Assembly: GCF_023703375.1 (NCBI RefSeq)
Contig: NZ_JAMQGO010000008.1
Span: 62,001 to 126,000 of the forward strand
Origin: Lutimaribacter degradans
GTDB lineage: Bacteria > Pseudomonadota > Alphaproteobacteria > Rhodobacterales > Rhodobacteraceae
Reading direction: 5' to 3'
Length of the DNA stretch: 64,000 nucleotides
The position numbers and the translations under genes are program-made. This document shows positions 7,679 to 15,856 of the stretch, one piece after another; the stretch's first letter is position 1, and every line of letters starts with the position of its first letter. The notes beneath the pieces are model-generated. The model was not told where the DNA came from. It worked only from the letters and a program-made list of their open reading frames with translations, and searched no databases.

Positions 7679-9217
7679 TTATTCGCCCGCCTTTTTTACC
7701 CCCGGTGCCGTATCGAACTGTTCGGCATACTCGGCCCGAAGCACGTTTTTCTGTACCTTTCCCATCGTGTTGCGGGGCAGAGAGTCCAGCACGAAATACG
7801 CCTTGGGCCGCTTGAAGTTGGCCAGTTTGCCGGCCACGGCGGCGGCGATCGCATCCAGATCCGGCGTGGTACCGGTTTCGGGCACCAGAACGGCTACAAC
7901 GCCCTCGCCGAAATCGGGATGCGGCACACCGATCACCGCGCTCTCCTTGACGCCGGGCTGGTCATCGAGCACCTGCTCGACCTCTTTTGGATAGATGTTG
8001 TAGCCGCCCGATATGATTAGATCTTTCTCGCGACCCACGATGGTGACATATCCATCGGCGTCGATCAGCCCAAGATCACCGGTGATGAAAAAGCCGTTAT
8101 CGCGCAGTTCTTCGGCGGTCTTTTCGGGCATCTGCCAATATCCCTTGAACACGTTGGGGCCGCGCACCTCGATCATGCCGGTTTCGCCGCAGGGCAGTTC
8201 CTGCCCTTCCTGGCCCATGATGCGGATCTCGGTGCCCTTCAGGGGAAAACCCACCGTGCCGGCACGGCGTTCGCCGTCATAAGGGTTCGAGGTGTTCATG
8301 CCGGTTTCCGTCATGCCATAGCGCTCAAGGATCGCATGGCCGGTTCGGGCGCGAAAGGCGGTGTGGGTTTCGGCCAGCAGTGGCGCGCTGCCCGATGTGA
8401 ACAGCCGCATGTGGCCAGCCCGCGCACGGTCGAAGTCGGGGCTGTCGAGCAGCCTTGTATAGAAAGTGGGCACACCCATCATCGTTGTCGCCCCTGGCAA
8501 GGCGGCCAGAACACCCGCGACCGTGAAGCCAGGCAGCCAGATCATTGACCCGCCCGCAAGCATGAGAACGTTGCACGCCACGAAAAGCCCGTGGGCGTGA
8601 AAGATCGGCAATGAATGTATCAGCACATCCTGCGCGGTGAAGCGCCAGGTTTCGGTCAGCACCTCGGCGTTCGACAGCAGGTTGCCCTGTGTCAGCATCG
8701 CACCTTTCGAGCGGCCCGTGGTGCCCGAGGTGTAAAGGAAAGCGGTCAGATCGTCGGTGGTGCAAGGGGTTGCGGAGGTGACCGGCTCCGATGCGGCCAC
8801 GGCCTGGGCAAAGCTGCCATGCTGGTCGCCGTCGAGCGTCAGCAGCGCGGCGCCGGCCTTTTGTGCAACCGGCGTCAGCGCCGCTTCTGCGGCAGGGTCG
8901 GTCACGAGGATCTTCGGCGTCGCGTCGCCAACGAAATATGCGATCTCGTCAGGAGTGTAGGCGGTGTTGAGTGGCAGGAAAATTACCCCCGATTGCAGGC
9001 AGGCAAGATAAAGCGCCAGCGCCTCGGGCGATTTTGGGCATTGCATCGCCAGGCGGTCGCCCTTGGCCAAGCCGCGGGCGCGCAGCATCCCGGCGATCCT
9101 GTCAGCGCGGGCGGCCATCTGGGCATAGGTGACTGTGCCGCCTTCGGGGAGGTGCAGCAGAACGGCGTCGCTGTCGCGGCGATCTCCGATCAACCTGTCA
9201 TACAAGGGGTTGGTCAT
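7679..9217 (-). CDS. AMP-forming acyl-CoA ligase, malonyl-CoA synthetase-like
   Basis: The product is a 512-residue ANL-superfamily ligase activating a carboxylic acid to its CoA thioester via an adenylate. The P-loop YTSGTTGRSKGAML lies at about residue 160, followed by the region SLPIFHAHGLF seen in MatB-type enzymes. The A8 motif (GRxKDLIISGGYNIYPKEVE) and the C-terminal lysine in TMGKVQKN complete the active site. Malonate or methylmalonate is the likely substrate by resemblance to MatB, but other short acids are possible. The ATG at 9217 has an AGGAGA ribosome site; the frame extends ten codons further. It is the last of six genes in the prpD operon and ends five bases from the convergent amidase. 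Confidence 0.88.
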   Translation of the reverse strand: MTNPLYDRLIGDRRDSDAVLLHLPEGGTVTYAQMAARADRIAGMLRARGLAKGDRLAMQCPKSPEALALYLACLQSGVIFLPLNTAYTPDEIAYFVGDATPKILVTDPAAEAALTPVAQKAGAALLTLDGDQHGSFAQAVAASEPVTSATPCTTDDLTAFLYTSGTTGRSKGAMLTQGNLLSNAEVLTETWRFTAQDVLIHSLPIFHAHGLFVACNVLMLAGGSMIWLPGFTVAGVLAALPGATTMMGVPTFYTRLLDSPDFDRARAGHMRLFTSGSAPLLAETHTAFRARTGHAILERYGMTETGMNTSNPYDGERRAGTVGFPLKGTEIRIMGQEGQELPCGETGMIEVRGPNVFKGYWQMPEKTAEELRDNGFFITGDLGLIDADGYVTIVGREKDLIISGGYNIYPKEVEQVLDDQPGVKESAVIGVPHPDFGEGVVAVLVPETGTTPDLDAIAAAVAGKLANFKRPKAYFVLDSLPRNTMGKVQKNVLRAEYAEQFDTAPGVKKAGE

Positions 9218-9233
9218 GGAACTCTCCTGTAAA

Positions 9234-10076
9234 TCAGTCCACTGCATGTAGGGTCACGGTCATGGCCGTGGCCCCGTCCGGCGTGCGGGCCCATAGCGAA
9301 ACACCGGTCTGGGTGGCGCGGCCTTCCAACGTATAGGGGGTGGGGGCGAATAGCGGCTGCATGGCGCGTATGTCAAAGGCGGTCAGCCTGCGATCACCAA
9401 GATGGGCCAGCCCCAGGTCCACAAGCAGCGTGGCCGTCAGTGGCCCATGCACCACAAGGCTGGGATACCCTTCGACTTCGCGGGTGTAATCGGCGTCATA
9501 GTGAATGCGATGCCCGTAAAAGATAAGCGCGGAATAGCGAAACAATGTCACCGGGTCTGGTGTCACGACGCGCGAAAACCGGGCGTCGTCGGGCGCGCGC
9601 TGGCCGGTTGGCGGCGCGCTGCCTGGGGCGGGTGGCTGGCGATAAACGATGTTCTGCGTCTCGCGTATGCGATGCTCGCCGCCGACGCTGAAATCGTGAT
9701 CCACCGTCACGAAGCAAAGCCGGCCCGAGCGGCCGGTCTTTTCCTCGATGCTTCGGATGGTCGAGCGTTTCTCGACCTCTTCGCCCAGCCGCAACGGTGC
9801 GTCGATCGTCACGCGGCCACCGGCCCACATCCGGCGGGGCAGGCCGAAATCGGGGATGAAACGCCCGAGCCGTTCATGCCCGTCGCGGCCCAGGTCCGAC
9901 GCGCGGATCTGCGGGTTGAAATACAGGTAATGCCAGAACGGCGGCAGGGGGTCGCCCTTTGTCAGCGTTGCGGGCCGATCAAGTGTCAATTGCATCAGCC
10001 GCGCCTGCCGCAGATCGAGCGTGTCCGTCACGCGTTCGCTGCGCCCGATGGCGCAATGGGGGCTGGGCGACGGCAT
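9234..10076 (-). CDS. Mesaconyl-CoA hydratase-like (FAS1-like/MaoC double hotdog)
   Basis: The product is a 280-residue hydratase of the HTD2/mesaconyl-C4-CoA hydratase group. The N-terminal half is a FAS1-like dehydratase hotdog; the C-terminal half carries the active-site stretch HRIHYDADYT and the conserved EGYPSLVVHGPL. Relatives hydrate mesaconyl-C4-CoA or itaconyl-CoA and dehydrate citramalyl- or 3-hydroxyacyl-CoA. The ATG at 10076 lies four bases after the crotonase stop; a longer frame runs back into that gene and was rejected. With the CoA-transferase at 18763 and the ligase downstream, it suggests that a branched unsaturated dicarboxyl-CoA is hydrated. The exact substrate is inferred only. 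Confidence 0.85.
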   Translation of the reverse strand: MPSPSPHCAIGRSERVTDTLDLRQARLMQLTLDRPATLTKGDPLPPFWHYLYFNPQIRASDLGRDGHERLGRFIPDFGLPRRMWAGGRVTIDAPLRLGEEVEKRSTIRSIEEKTGRSGRLCFVTVDHDFSVGGEHRIRETQNIVYRQPPAPGSAPPTGQRAPDDARFSRVVTPDPVTLFRYSALIFYGHRIHYDADYTREVEGYPSLVVHGPLTATLLVDLGLAHLGDRRLTAFDIRAMQPLFAPTPYTLEGRATQTGVSLWARTPDGATAMTVTLHAVD

Positions 10077-10080
10077 CGAC

Positions 10081-10899
10081 TTACCGTCCCTCGAACCTTG
10101 GGGGGCGCTTTTCGGAGAAGGCCGCCTGACCCTCGCGGTAATCGGCGCTGTCAAAGCAAGCCTGCGCCAGCTTTCGGGGGTGATCGGGGTTGCGCGCTGT
10201 TTCGGGCCTGGCCAGGTCAATCAGCGCCGCCTTGATCGCGCGGATCGACAAGGGTGCGTTTTCGGCCATCGTTTTGATATAGGCGTGCGTGGCTTCGTCG
10301 TAGCGGGCTGTTTGGTAGACGTGGTCGCAAATCCCTTTTGCCATCGCCTCGTCAGCGGCCATCTTTCGACCCGAGAACAAAAGATCCGCCGTCGTCGCAT
10401 GGCCGACCCGCCGTTCAAGCAAGGCGATGCCGTCGTAACCGTACCCGAGGCCCAGCTTGGCAGGCGTGATGGCGAAACGGGCGTCATCACGGGCCAGACG
10501 CAGATCGCAGCGCATGGCGATCTCAAGCCCGCCGCCGATACAATACCCGCGGATCAGCGCGATCGTTGGAACCGGCAGCGCGGTGATGGCCTCTTCGGCG
10601 CGGGAAACGGCCGCGCCGTAGCTGGCCGCTGCCTCGGCGCTGTTGCGTGTTTCTCCGAATTCCGAGATGTCGGCCCCGACCACGAAGGCACGGTCGCCCG
10701 CCCCCTCGATAGTGACGACGCGCAGGTTTTGATCACGGGCCAGCGCCAGGCAGACATCGCCAAGGGCATGCCACATGGAAAGGCTCATCGCGTTCAACTT
10801 GTCCGGTGCGTTCAGAACGATCCGCGCCACGCCGCCCGCCCGCGAGAGGCGCAGCTTGCCTTGCGCATGTTCTTCCGTGTCTCTCAGTTGCCTGTCCAT
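10081..10899 (-). CDS. Enoyl-CoA hydratase/isomerase family (crotonase fold)
   Basis: The product is a 272-residue crotonase-fold enzyme acting on CoA thioesters. The oxyanion-hole segments FVVGADISEF (about 72-81) and GYCIGGGLE (118-126) are intact. Of the two catalytic glutamates of enoyl-CoA hydratase, Glu126 is present, but the second is replaced by alanine (ITPAKLGLGYG, Ala147). It may therefore be an isomerase, decarboxylase or hydrolase and not a true hydratase. It overlaps the upstream SDR gene by 16 bases, with GGAGG before its ATG, and lies four bases before the hydratase-like gene. Confidence 0.88.
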   Translation of the reverse strand: MDRQLRDTEEHAQGKLRLSRAGGVARIVLNAPDKLNAMSLSMWHALGDVCLALARDQNLRVVTIEGAGDRAFVVGADISEFGETRNSAEAAASYGAAVSRAEEAITALPVPTIALIRGYCIGGGLEIAMRCDLRLARDDARFAITPAKLGLGYGYDGIALLERRVGHATTADLLFSGRKMAADEAMAKGICDHVYQTARYDEATHAYIKTMAENAPLSIRAIKAALIDLARPETARNPDHPRKLAQACFDSADYREGQAAFSEKRPPRFEGR

Positions 10900-11666
10900 T
10901 GTCCGCCTCCGTCCATGTCGACCACTGTTCCGTTCAGATACCCCGCCTTCGGTGACAGCAGCATCGTCGCCAATGCAGCGACCTCGTCGGGTTGGGCCGG
11001 CCTGCCATAGGGGAAACGGTCAGGTTCGACCATTTCGTGCCAGCGGCTTTCGTCGCCGAACTCGGCCTTGGCCTTGCGTTTCATGAAATCGGTCATCCGG
11101 TCGGTCAGGGTTGGCGACGGGTTGATGCCGAACACGCGCAGGCCCTGTGCCTGAGCATCGGCGCCCAGTGCCTGCGTGAACGCGATGAGCGCCGCGTTGG
11201 CCGAGGAACCCGAGATATAGGCCGCTCGGTTGGCGCGCCCTGCCATGCCGATGATGTTGAGAATACTGCCCGTGCCACGTTCTGCCATGGCCGGAAGCAA
11301 AAGTTGGCAGAGATGAATGTAGCCAAAGACCTTCAATTCCCAATCATGGCGCCAATCCGCAATGCCAAGATCGCCGATCTTGCCTGCGCGGATCGCGCCG
11401 GCGTTGTTGACCAGGATGTCCGGGGTGCCGACAGCCTCGATCAGCGACAGACGTCCCGTATCGGTGCCAAGATCGGCTGGCACCATGTGCACGCGGCCTT
11501 GGGCGCCTTCGGAAAGGGCCGCCTGCGCCGACGCAAGCTGGGCGGTGTCCCGTGCGACCAACGTCACATGCGCGCCCTCGGCCAGCAGCGCGGCGGCAAT
11601 GGCGTGCCCGATTCCTTTCGAGCCGCCGGTAACAAGCGCGCTTTTGCCGGTAAGGCCCAGCTCCAT
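10884..11666 (-). CDS. Short-chain dehydrogenase/reductase with atypical active site
   Basis: The product is a 260-residue Rossmann-fold SDR. The NAD(P) loop TGGSKGIG (residues 13-20) and NNAG (87-90) are intact and the C-terminus (YLNGTVVDMDGGGQ) is classical. The catalytic tetrad is largely lost: Lys112 sits where Asn is expected, Ile139-Gly140 replace the serine, and the Tyr-x3-Lys pair reads Tyr150-x3-Ser154. Such degenerate members exist in proteobacterial genomes and their chemistry is unclear. The start ATG overlaps the cupin stop by one base (TGATG). It probably acts on, or binds, an intermediate of the pathway encoded by this operon. Confidence 0.88.
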   Translation of the reverse strand: MELGLTGKSALVTGGSKGIGHAIAAALLAEGAHVTLVARDTAQLASAQAALSEGAQGRVHMVPADLGTDTGRLSLIEAVGTPDILVNNAGAIRAGKIGDLGIADWRHDWELKVFGYIHLCQLLLPAMAERGTGSILNIIGMAGRANRAAYISGSSANAALIAFTQALGADAQAQGLRVFGINPSPTLTDRMTDFMKRKAKAEFGDESRWHEMVEPDRFPYGRPAQPDEVAALATMLLSPKAGYLNGTVVDMDGGGQWTGN

Positions 11667-12046
11667 CACGTGTCTCCGATATAGTATTGAATCTCGAAGA
11701 AGATACAGCCCTCGGACGAGGTAAAGGGCCCATGTTCCGTTCCTGGCGGGCGGCAGGCATATGAGGGTGCGGCATATTCGGTGCCGCCCTTGCCTTCGGC
11801 ATCGCAGCCGTTCACCAGCTTGCCTGAGATCAGGTAGACCTCTTCCCAGTAATCGTGCATGAAAATCGCCGGCGCGATCGTGCCGGGTTGAAACCGGATA
11901 AGCCGCGTGCGCACACCCGTCTTCGCTGTTTCGTCAAGTGCACCCGACAGCATCTTTTGCTGCACCCCCGGGGCACCGCCCGGAACGGGCTCCCAGCCGG
12001 TTTCGTTGTCAAGCTCATGGAAGGGAACTGGCGGTTTCAGCAGCAT
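11666..12046 (-). CDS. Cupin-domain protein
   Basis: The product is a 126-residue single-domain cupin. Two cupin motifs are recognisable: MHDYWEEVYLISG (about 63-75), with the His and paired Glu that normally bind a metal, and PPGTEHGPF (about 100-108), with the second-motif His. Small cupins of this kind may be dioxygenases, isomerases or binding proteins; nothing here decides among them. An AGGAGA ribosome site precedes the ATG, which overlaps the prpD stop (TGATG). It lies between prpD and the SDR in a coupled operon and probably serves the same pathway. Confidence 0.85.
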   Translation of the reverse strand: MLLKPPVPFHELDNETGWEPVPGGAPGVQQKMLSGALDETAKTGVRTRLIRFQPGTIAPAIFMHDYWEEVYLISGKLVNGCDAEGKGGTEYAAPSYACRPPGTEHGPFTSSEGCIFFEIQYYIGDT

Positions 12047-13401
12047 CAGGCGGTCTCCTGTTGGGGTACGAGGGATTGGGCGAGGCTTTGGGCAAGCGCG
12101 CCAAGATCGGGAGCGTCTGCCAGGGCAAGAACGGCTTCTTGCACATTCGTGGCAGCCTTTGCGGTCAGGCCGCCATGGGCAGCGTTGCGTTGAAACTTGG
12201 CGATCAGATCAGCCTCTGACATGGGGTTTTCCGGGTCGCCCCAGGCTGCGGGACAGGTGGCGGTGTGCGTGGTGCTGTCGGCCGTGGTTGCCACGACCCG
12301 TGCGCCGTATTGGTTTGGAAAGGCTGCATCGTATTCCGGGTCCACATGCAGGTGGACAAGCCCGCGCAGGGCTTTCGTGGCTGGTACCTGCAGGGCGGGG
12401 GGGGCGAAATCCACAATCTCGGGCGCGCCCTTTTGCAGGGCCACTGCCACGGCGTGTTGCAGGCTGAACCGGGCTTGGTCCGCTGTTTCGGGGGCAGTGT
12501 TGTCGCAAAAATCAATCGCGGCGCGATACGTGTGAATGTCAACGCGCTGCACGGGCGATGACAGATCGGCCCCGAGCGCCAGTGCCGCCGAAATGGCCGG
12601 GTGTGCGTGGCGGCAGGCCGGAAAGGGCTTGTAGCTCATCCGCGAGATGGCCCAGGGTTGGGGGTCGAGTACCGCGGCGGGGTCAGCGCCGGGGTAATAG
12701 CTTTTGAAAAAACCCATCTCGCCCGTAAGGATCGCCTGCGGCCCGGTAAATCCAGCCGCGCCCAGCTCTGCGGACAAGACACCGGCCCGCGCGGCATGGG
12801 CCGTGGCAAGCTGTTTCGAGAATCCCGGTTCCAGTCGGCATTGCCAGATTCCTGCGGCCTGCATGCCCGCCTGCCCAAGCGCGTCTGCCAGGTGGGCAGA
12901 CCCCAGCCGGTGCAGGTCTGCCGCCGCCATCGCGGCGCCGAAAACGCCACAGGTGCCCGAATTGTAAAACGGGGTATAGCCGCCCGCCGCAACCGCCACG
13001 CCAATGCGCGTTGCGATTTCATATCCGCGCACGATGGCTGCCAGCAGCGTAGGGCCCGAGGTTGGGCGCCGCATGGCCACGGCTAGTGCCGCGGCACAGA
13101 CCGTGTCGCCGGGATGCAGGATCGAGGCGCGATGCAGGTCGTCCATCTCAAGAACGTTGCCCAGACCGCCAAGTGCCAAGGCCGCGCCCTGTGCGTCTGT
13201 CCGATCCGGTGACATCGCGCTGCGCAGCACATCATGGCGGTCTGCGTTCAGCGCGCGTGCCCATGCAAGTGCTACCGGCGTGGCCCGCGCCGCAAAGATG
13301 CAACCCAGCCAATCCAGAAGGCTGAAACGCGCCAACGCCCGAACGTCCGCGCCGATGTTTCCGCAGCAGATCCGTGTCAGCTCTGATTCGATGGTGGCCA
13401 T
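12046..13401 (-). CDS. MmgE/PrpD family protein
   Basis: The product is a 451-residue member of the MmgE/PrpD fold, which includes 2-methylcitrate dehydratase, cis-aconitate decarboxylase and iminodisuccinate epimerase. Recognisable regions are the N-terminal LLDWLGC stretch, GLGNVLEMDDLHRASILHPG near residue 85, and SYKPFPACRHAHPAISAAL in the second half, which carries conserved active-site Lys and His residues. An in-frame ATG at 13419 would add six residues but lies inside the operator 13412-13426, so 13401 is preferred. It is the first gene of the six-gene operon. The diversity of the family prevents naming the substrate; a branched di- or tricarboxylate is the reasonable inference. Confidence 0.88.
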   Translation of the reverse strand: MATIESELTRICCGNIGADVRALARFSLLDWLGCIFAARATPVALAWARALNADRHDVLRSAMSPDRTDAQGAALALGGLGNVLEMDDLHRASILHPGDTVCAAALAVAMRRPTSGPTLLAAIVRGYEIATRIGVAVAAGGYTPFYNSGTCGVFGAAMAAADLHRLGSAHLADALGQAGMQAAGIWQCRLEPGFSKQLATAHAARAGVLSAELGAAGFTGPQAILTGEMGFFKSYYPGADPAAVLDPQPWAISRMSYKPFPACRHAHPAISAALALGADLSSPVQRVDIHTYRAAIDFCDNTAPETADQARFSLQHAVAVALQKGAPEIVDFAPPALQVPATKALRGLVHLHVDPEYDAAFPNQYGARVVATTADSTTHTATCPAAWGDPENPMSEADLIAKFQRNAAHGGLTAKAATNVQEAVLALADAPDLGALAQSLAQSLVPQQETA

Positions 13402-13411
13402 GTATGGGTCA

Positions 13412-13426
13412 TTTCGCATGCAGAAA
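13412..13426. promoter_or_regulatory. Operator candidate at prpD operon start
   Basis: TTTCGCATGCAGAAA is a near-palindrome that would be perfect as TTTCTGCATGCAGAAA. It covers the upstream in-frame ATG of prpD, so a bound protein would block transcription or early elongation. It matches 5734-5748 almost base for base. Confidence 0.5.
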
Positions 13427-13763
13427 TTGGTATCTCGCTTAAAAATTCGCTCATGATGGCATGCAAATCAAGCGGGTTCTTTCCAGCGGTTTTGCCTGTA
13501 AGGATGCAAATTTGTGCGGGTTAGTGGAAAAAAGGCATAAAAATAGAGGGTTGCGGGAAAGTCGTTTCTGCATACAGAATTTTTTTGCATTTAGAAATTT
13601 TGTCGACATAATCAGAACCCACGCACCGTTGGTGTCTGCCCTGCGCCGGGCTGGTAGAACGCGCAGATCAGGCGGCCTCTGCGAGATACTCGGCATCAAG
13701 ACCGGGGAACATGTTTCCGTCCGCCGCCCTGGCGTCGGACCCAACCAGCAGGAGAGAAGTCTC
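13427..13763. other. Divergent regulatory region prpD / ABC operon
   Basis: This region between two divergent operons (344 bases counting from the upstream prpD ATG at 13419) is clearly more AT-rich than the surrounding genes. It holds operator-like palindromes at both ends of the AT-rich part and a promoter for the plus strand at 13585-13612. The plus-strand open frame runs back through it in phase with the binding-protein gene, but nothing suggests that this part is translated. Confidence 0.7.
13565..13612 (+). promoter_or_regulatory. Candidate promoter with two operator copies, ABC operon
   Basis: Two similar sites lie side by side: TTTCTGCATACAGAAT (13565-13580) and TTTTTGCATTTAGAAA (13582-13597). 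The second contains a -35-like TTGCAT (13585-13590), followed after 16 bases by the -10-like CATAAT (13607-13612). A protein bound here would block RNA polymerase, which fits repression by the GntR regulator. The binding itself is inferred from motif repetition. Confidence 0.5.
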
Positions 13764-14927
13764 ATGAACCAAACCGAGTTCAACCGCCGAACATTCATGG
13801 CCCTTTTCGGGGCGAGCGCTGCCGCCAGCGCCTTTGGTGTGCCCGCCCGCGCGCAAGAGGCGCTGAAACTCTGGGCGCCGGGCATTGCCAAGGTGGGCGC
13901 GCAAGATTGGTCTGACATGGAGTCGCAGTCGGGCGTCGGCATCAATGCCATCGCCAAGTCCGCGCGTGCCGATGAATCCATCCAGAAGATGGTGGTGGGC
14001 GACGGCAACGCGCTTTACGACGCGATGACCGACAATGGTGGAGGCATGGAGGATGCGCTTGCGTCGCAAGGGGCCATCGCCGAGCTAGACCCGGCCCGGA
14101 TTCCCAACTGGGCCAATATTCTGCCCCACTACCAGGAGGGCGGGGCCGCAGCCGACACGTTGCGCCACGATGGCAAGCTTTACGCGATTCCCTATATCTC
14201 GAACGCCGACAGCCTGGCTTTCAATTTTGACGAGATCGGCGAAGAGCTGACCTCGTGGGAGGCGCTCTTCGACAGCCAGTTCCGCGGTCGTGCAGCTATG
14301 CAGAACGATTTTGGCCCGACACTGACAAACACGGCGATTTACCTGAAGCAATCGGGGAAGGGCTCGATCGACAATCCTTCGGACATGACCGAGGACGAGG
14401 TGCGCCAGACCTGCGAATTCCTGATCGACCTCAAGAAAAAAGGCCACTTCCGCACCTTCTGGGACGGGGTTCAGAACGGGGCCGACCTGCTTTCCTCGGA
14501 AGAGGTGCTGGTGTCGTCCTGCTGGGAAGTCATCCAGATATTCGCCGCGCGCAAGAACGGGCAGGACATCCGCTACGGCACGATGAAAGAGGGCCACCAG
14601 ACGTGGAACAACATCGTCATGCTGACGCGCGGAGGCAAGGAGCGCGGGATGGAGGACGCATTTTATGCGCTCGCAAACGTCTACCTGTCACCCTGGTTCG
14701 GCGCGCGCACGTTGGCCGGCCTGGGCTTTTCGCCGCAAATGAGCGGTGTGAACGAATACGTGGATGCCAACCCCGACGATTTCGACGCCGATACCAAGGC
14801 CATCATGGCCGAGCGTCTGGCGCGCAAGCAGGCCCGACGGTCGGTCGCTGGCAATTCCTGGCAGAACGTGTTTCCGACCAACATGCGCGCCTATCAGGAT
14901 TGGTGGGCCAAGGTTCAGGCGGCCTGA
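13764..14927 (+). CDS. ABC transporter solute-binding protein, polyamine type, Tat-exported
   Basis: The product is a 387-residue periplasmic binding protein of the PotD/SBP_bac_8 type. The N-terminus MNQTEFNRRTFMALFGAS is a twin-arginine signal, with cleavage near residue 30 (ARA). A GGAGAG ribosome site lies seven bases before the ATG; upstream in-frame sequence crosses operators and was excluded. It opens a nine-gene operon with two permeases and an ATPase of the spermidine/putrescine class. That class also carries other small cationic or organic ligands, so the ligand is uncertain. Tat export implies folding in the cytoplasm before export. Confidence 0.9.
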   Translation: MNQTEFNRRTFMALFGASAAASAFGVPARAQEALKLWAPGIAKVGAQDWSDMESQSGVGINAIAKSARADESIQKMVVGDGNALYDAMTDNGGGMEDALASQGAIAELDPARIPNWANILPHYQEGGAAADTLRHDGKLYAIPYISNADSLAFNFDEIGEELTSWEALFDSQFRGRAAMQNDFGPTLTNTAIYLKQSGKGSIDNPSDMTEDEVRQTCEFLIDLKKKGHFRTFWDGVQNGADLLSSEEVLVSSCWEVIQIFAARKNGQDIRYGTMKEGHQTWNNIVMLTRGGKERGMEDAFYALANVYLSPWFGARTLAGLGFSPQMSGVNEYVDANPDDFDADTKAIMAERLARKQARRSVAGNSWQNVFPTNMRAYQDWWAKVQAA

Positions 14928-14933
14928 TCGTCA

Positions 14934-15848
14934 ATGGCCGATCTGTCGAGCCACGCAGTCAGCGGGGGCCACCCCGTTGACGCCGATAAAGCCCCGTGGC
15001 GCGCGAAACTCGTGCCATGGGTTTTCCGCGCGCCGCTGATCTTCATGGTGATGTTCTTCGCCATCCCGATGGCCATGACCGTGGTGTTCTCGGTTTTCGA
15101 GCGCACGATGTTCTGGATGGAGCCGGGGTTCACCCTGTTTTCCTACGAGAACTTCTTTTTCTCGGCGCGCCTGACAAATTTCCTGAGCTCGATGAAATAT
15201 TCGCTGATCTCGGTCGTGATCTGTTTTGTTCTCGGGTTTCCTATCGCGGTTTTCGTGCGTAAATCGATTCCGCAGGTCGCCCAGCACCGCGTGGTTTTGC
15301 TGTTCATCCTGCCCTTCATGGTCTCCGAGATCATTCGCGTTTTCGCGCTGCGCCCCGTGTTGCAGCGCAACGGCCTGGTGAACAGCACGCTGATGGAACT
15401 TGGGCTTATCGACGAACCGATCACGGCACTGCTTTACTCGCATACCGGCGTGGTCATCGGCGAGGTTCTTTCGTTCCTGCCCTTTATCGTGTTTTCGGGC
15501 TTCCTCGCCATGGAAGCGGTGCCGAAATACATTTTCGAAGTCTGCGACGACCTAGGTGTGGGGCCCTGGCGGCGCTTCAAGGATGTGATCCTGCCACTTG
15601 CGGCACCGGGCATTTTCGCTGGCTCGGTCTTTATTTTCGTAAACGGGCTTGGCGTTGCACTGCTGCCGAACATCCTTGGCGGCGCTGGGGCGGTGAATGC
15701 AGGGCTTATCGCCACGCAGGCGATAACCGCGCTCGACTTTCCGCTCGCCATGGCGGTGAGCGCGATCATGATGGCGACACTTCTGTCGCTGCTCTGGATC
15801 GGTCACAAGCTGTTCGACCTTACCAAGATCCTGACACCGCTAAGCTGA
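14934..15848 (+). CDS. ABC transporter permease, PotB-like
   Basis: The product is a 304-residue inner-membrane permease with about six helices. The cytoplasmic EAA loop, which contacts the ATPase, is seen around residues 200-220 (VCDDLGVGPWRRFKDVILPLAAPG). It follows the binding-protein gene by six bases without a clear ribosome site, so translation is probably coupled. Together with the second permease (15857-16741) it forms the heterodimeric channel of a polyamine-type importer. Confidence 0.92.
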   Translation: MADLSSHAVSGGHPVDADKAPWRAKLVPWVFRAPLIFMVMFFAIPMAMTVVFSVFERTMFWMEPGFTLFSYENFFFSARLTNFLSSMKYSLISVVICFVLGFPIAVFVRKSIPQVAQHRVVLLFILPFMVSEIIRVFALRPVLQRNGLVNSTLMELGLIDEPITALLYSHTGVVIGEVLSFLPFIVFSGFLAMEAVPKYIFEVCDDLGVGPWRRFKDVILPLAAPGIFAGSVFIFVNGLGVALLPNILGGAGAVNAGLIATQAITALDFPLAMAVSAIMMATLLSLLWIGHKLFDLTKILTPLS

Positions 15849-15856
15849 GGCCTGCC

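Noticed and set aside
13461..13763. In-frame upstream extension of the ABC binding-protein gene
   Set aside because: It crosses AT-rich operators and a promoter; the ATG at 13764 has a good ribosome site and a Tat signal directly after it.
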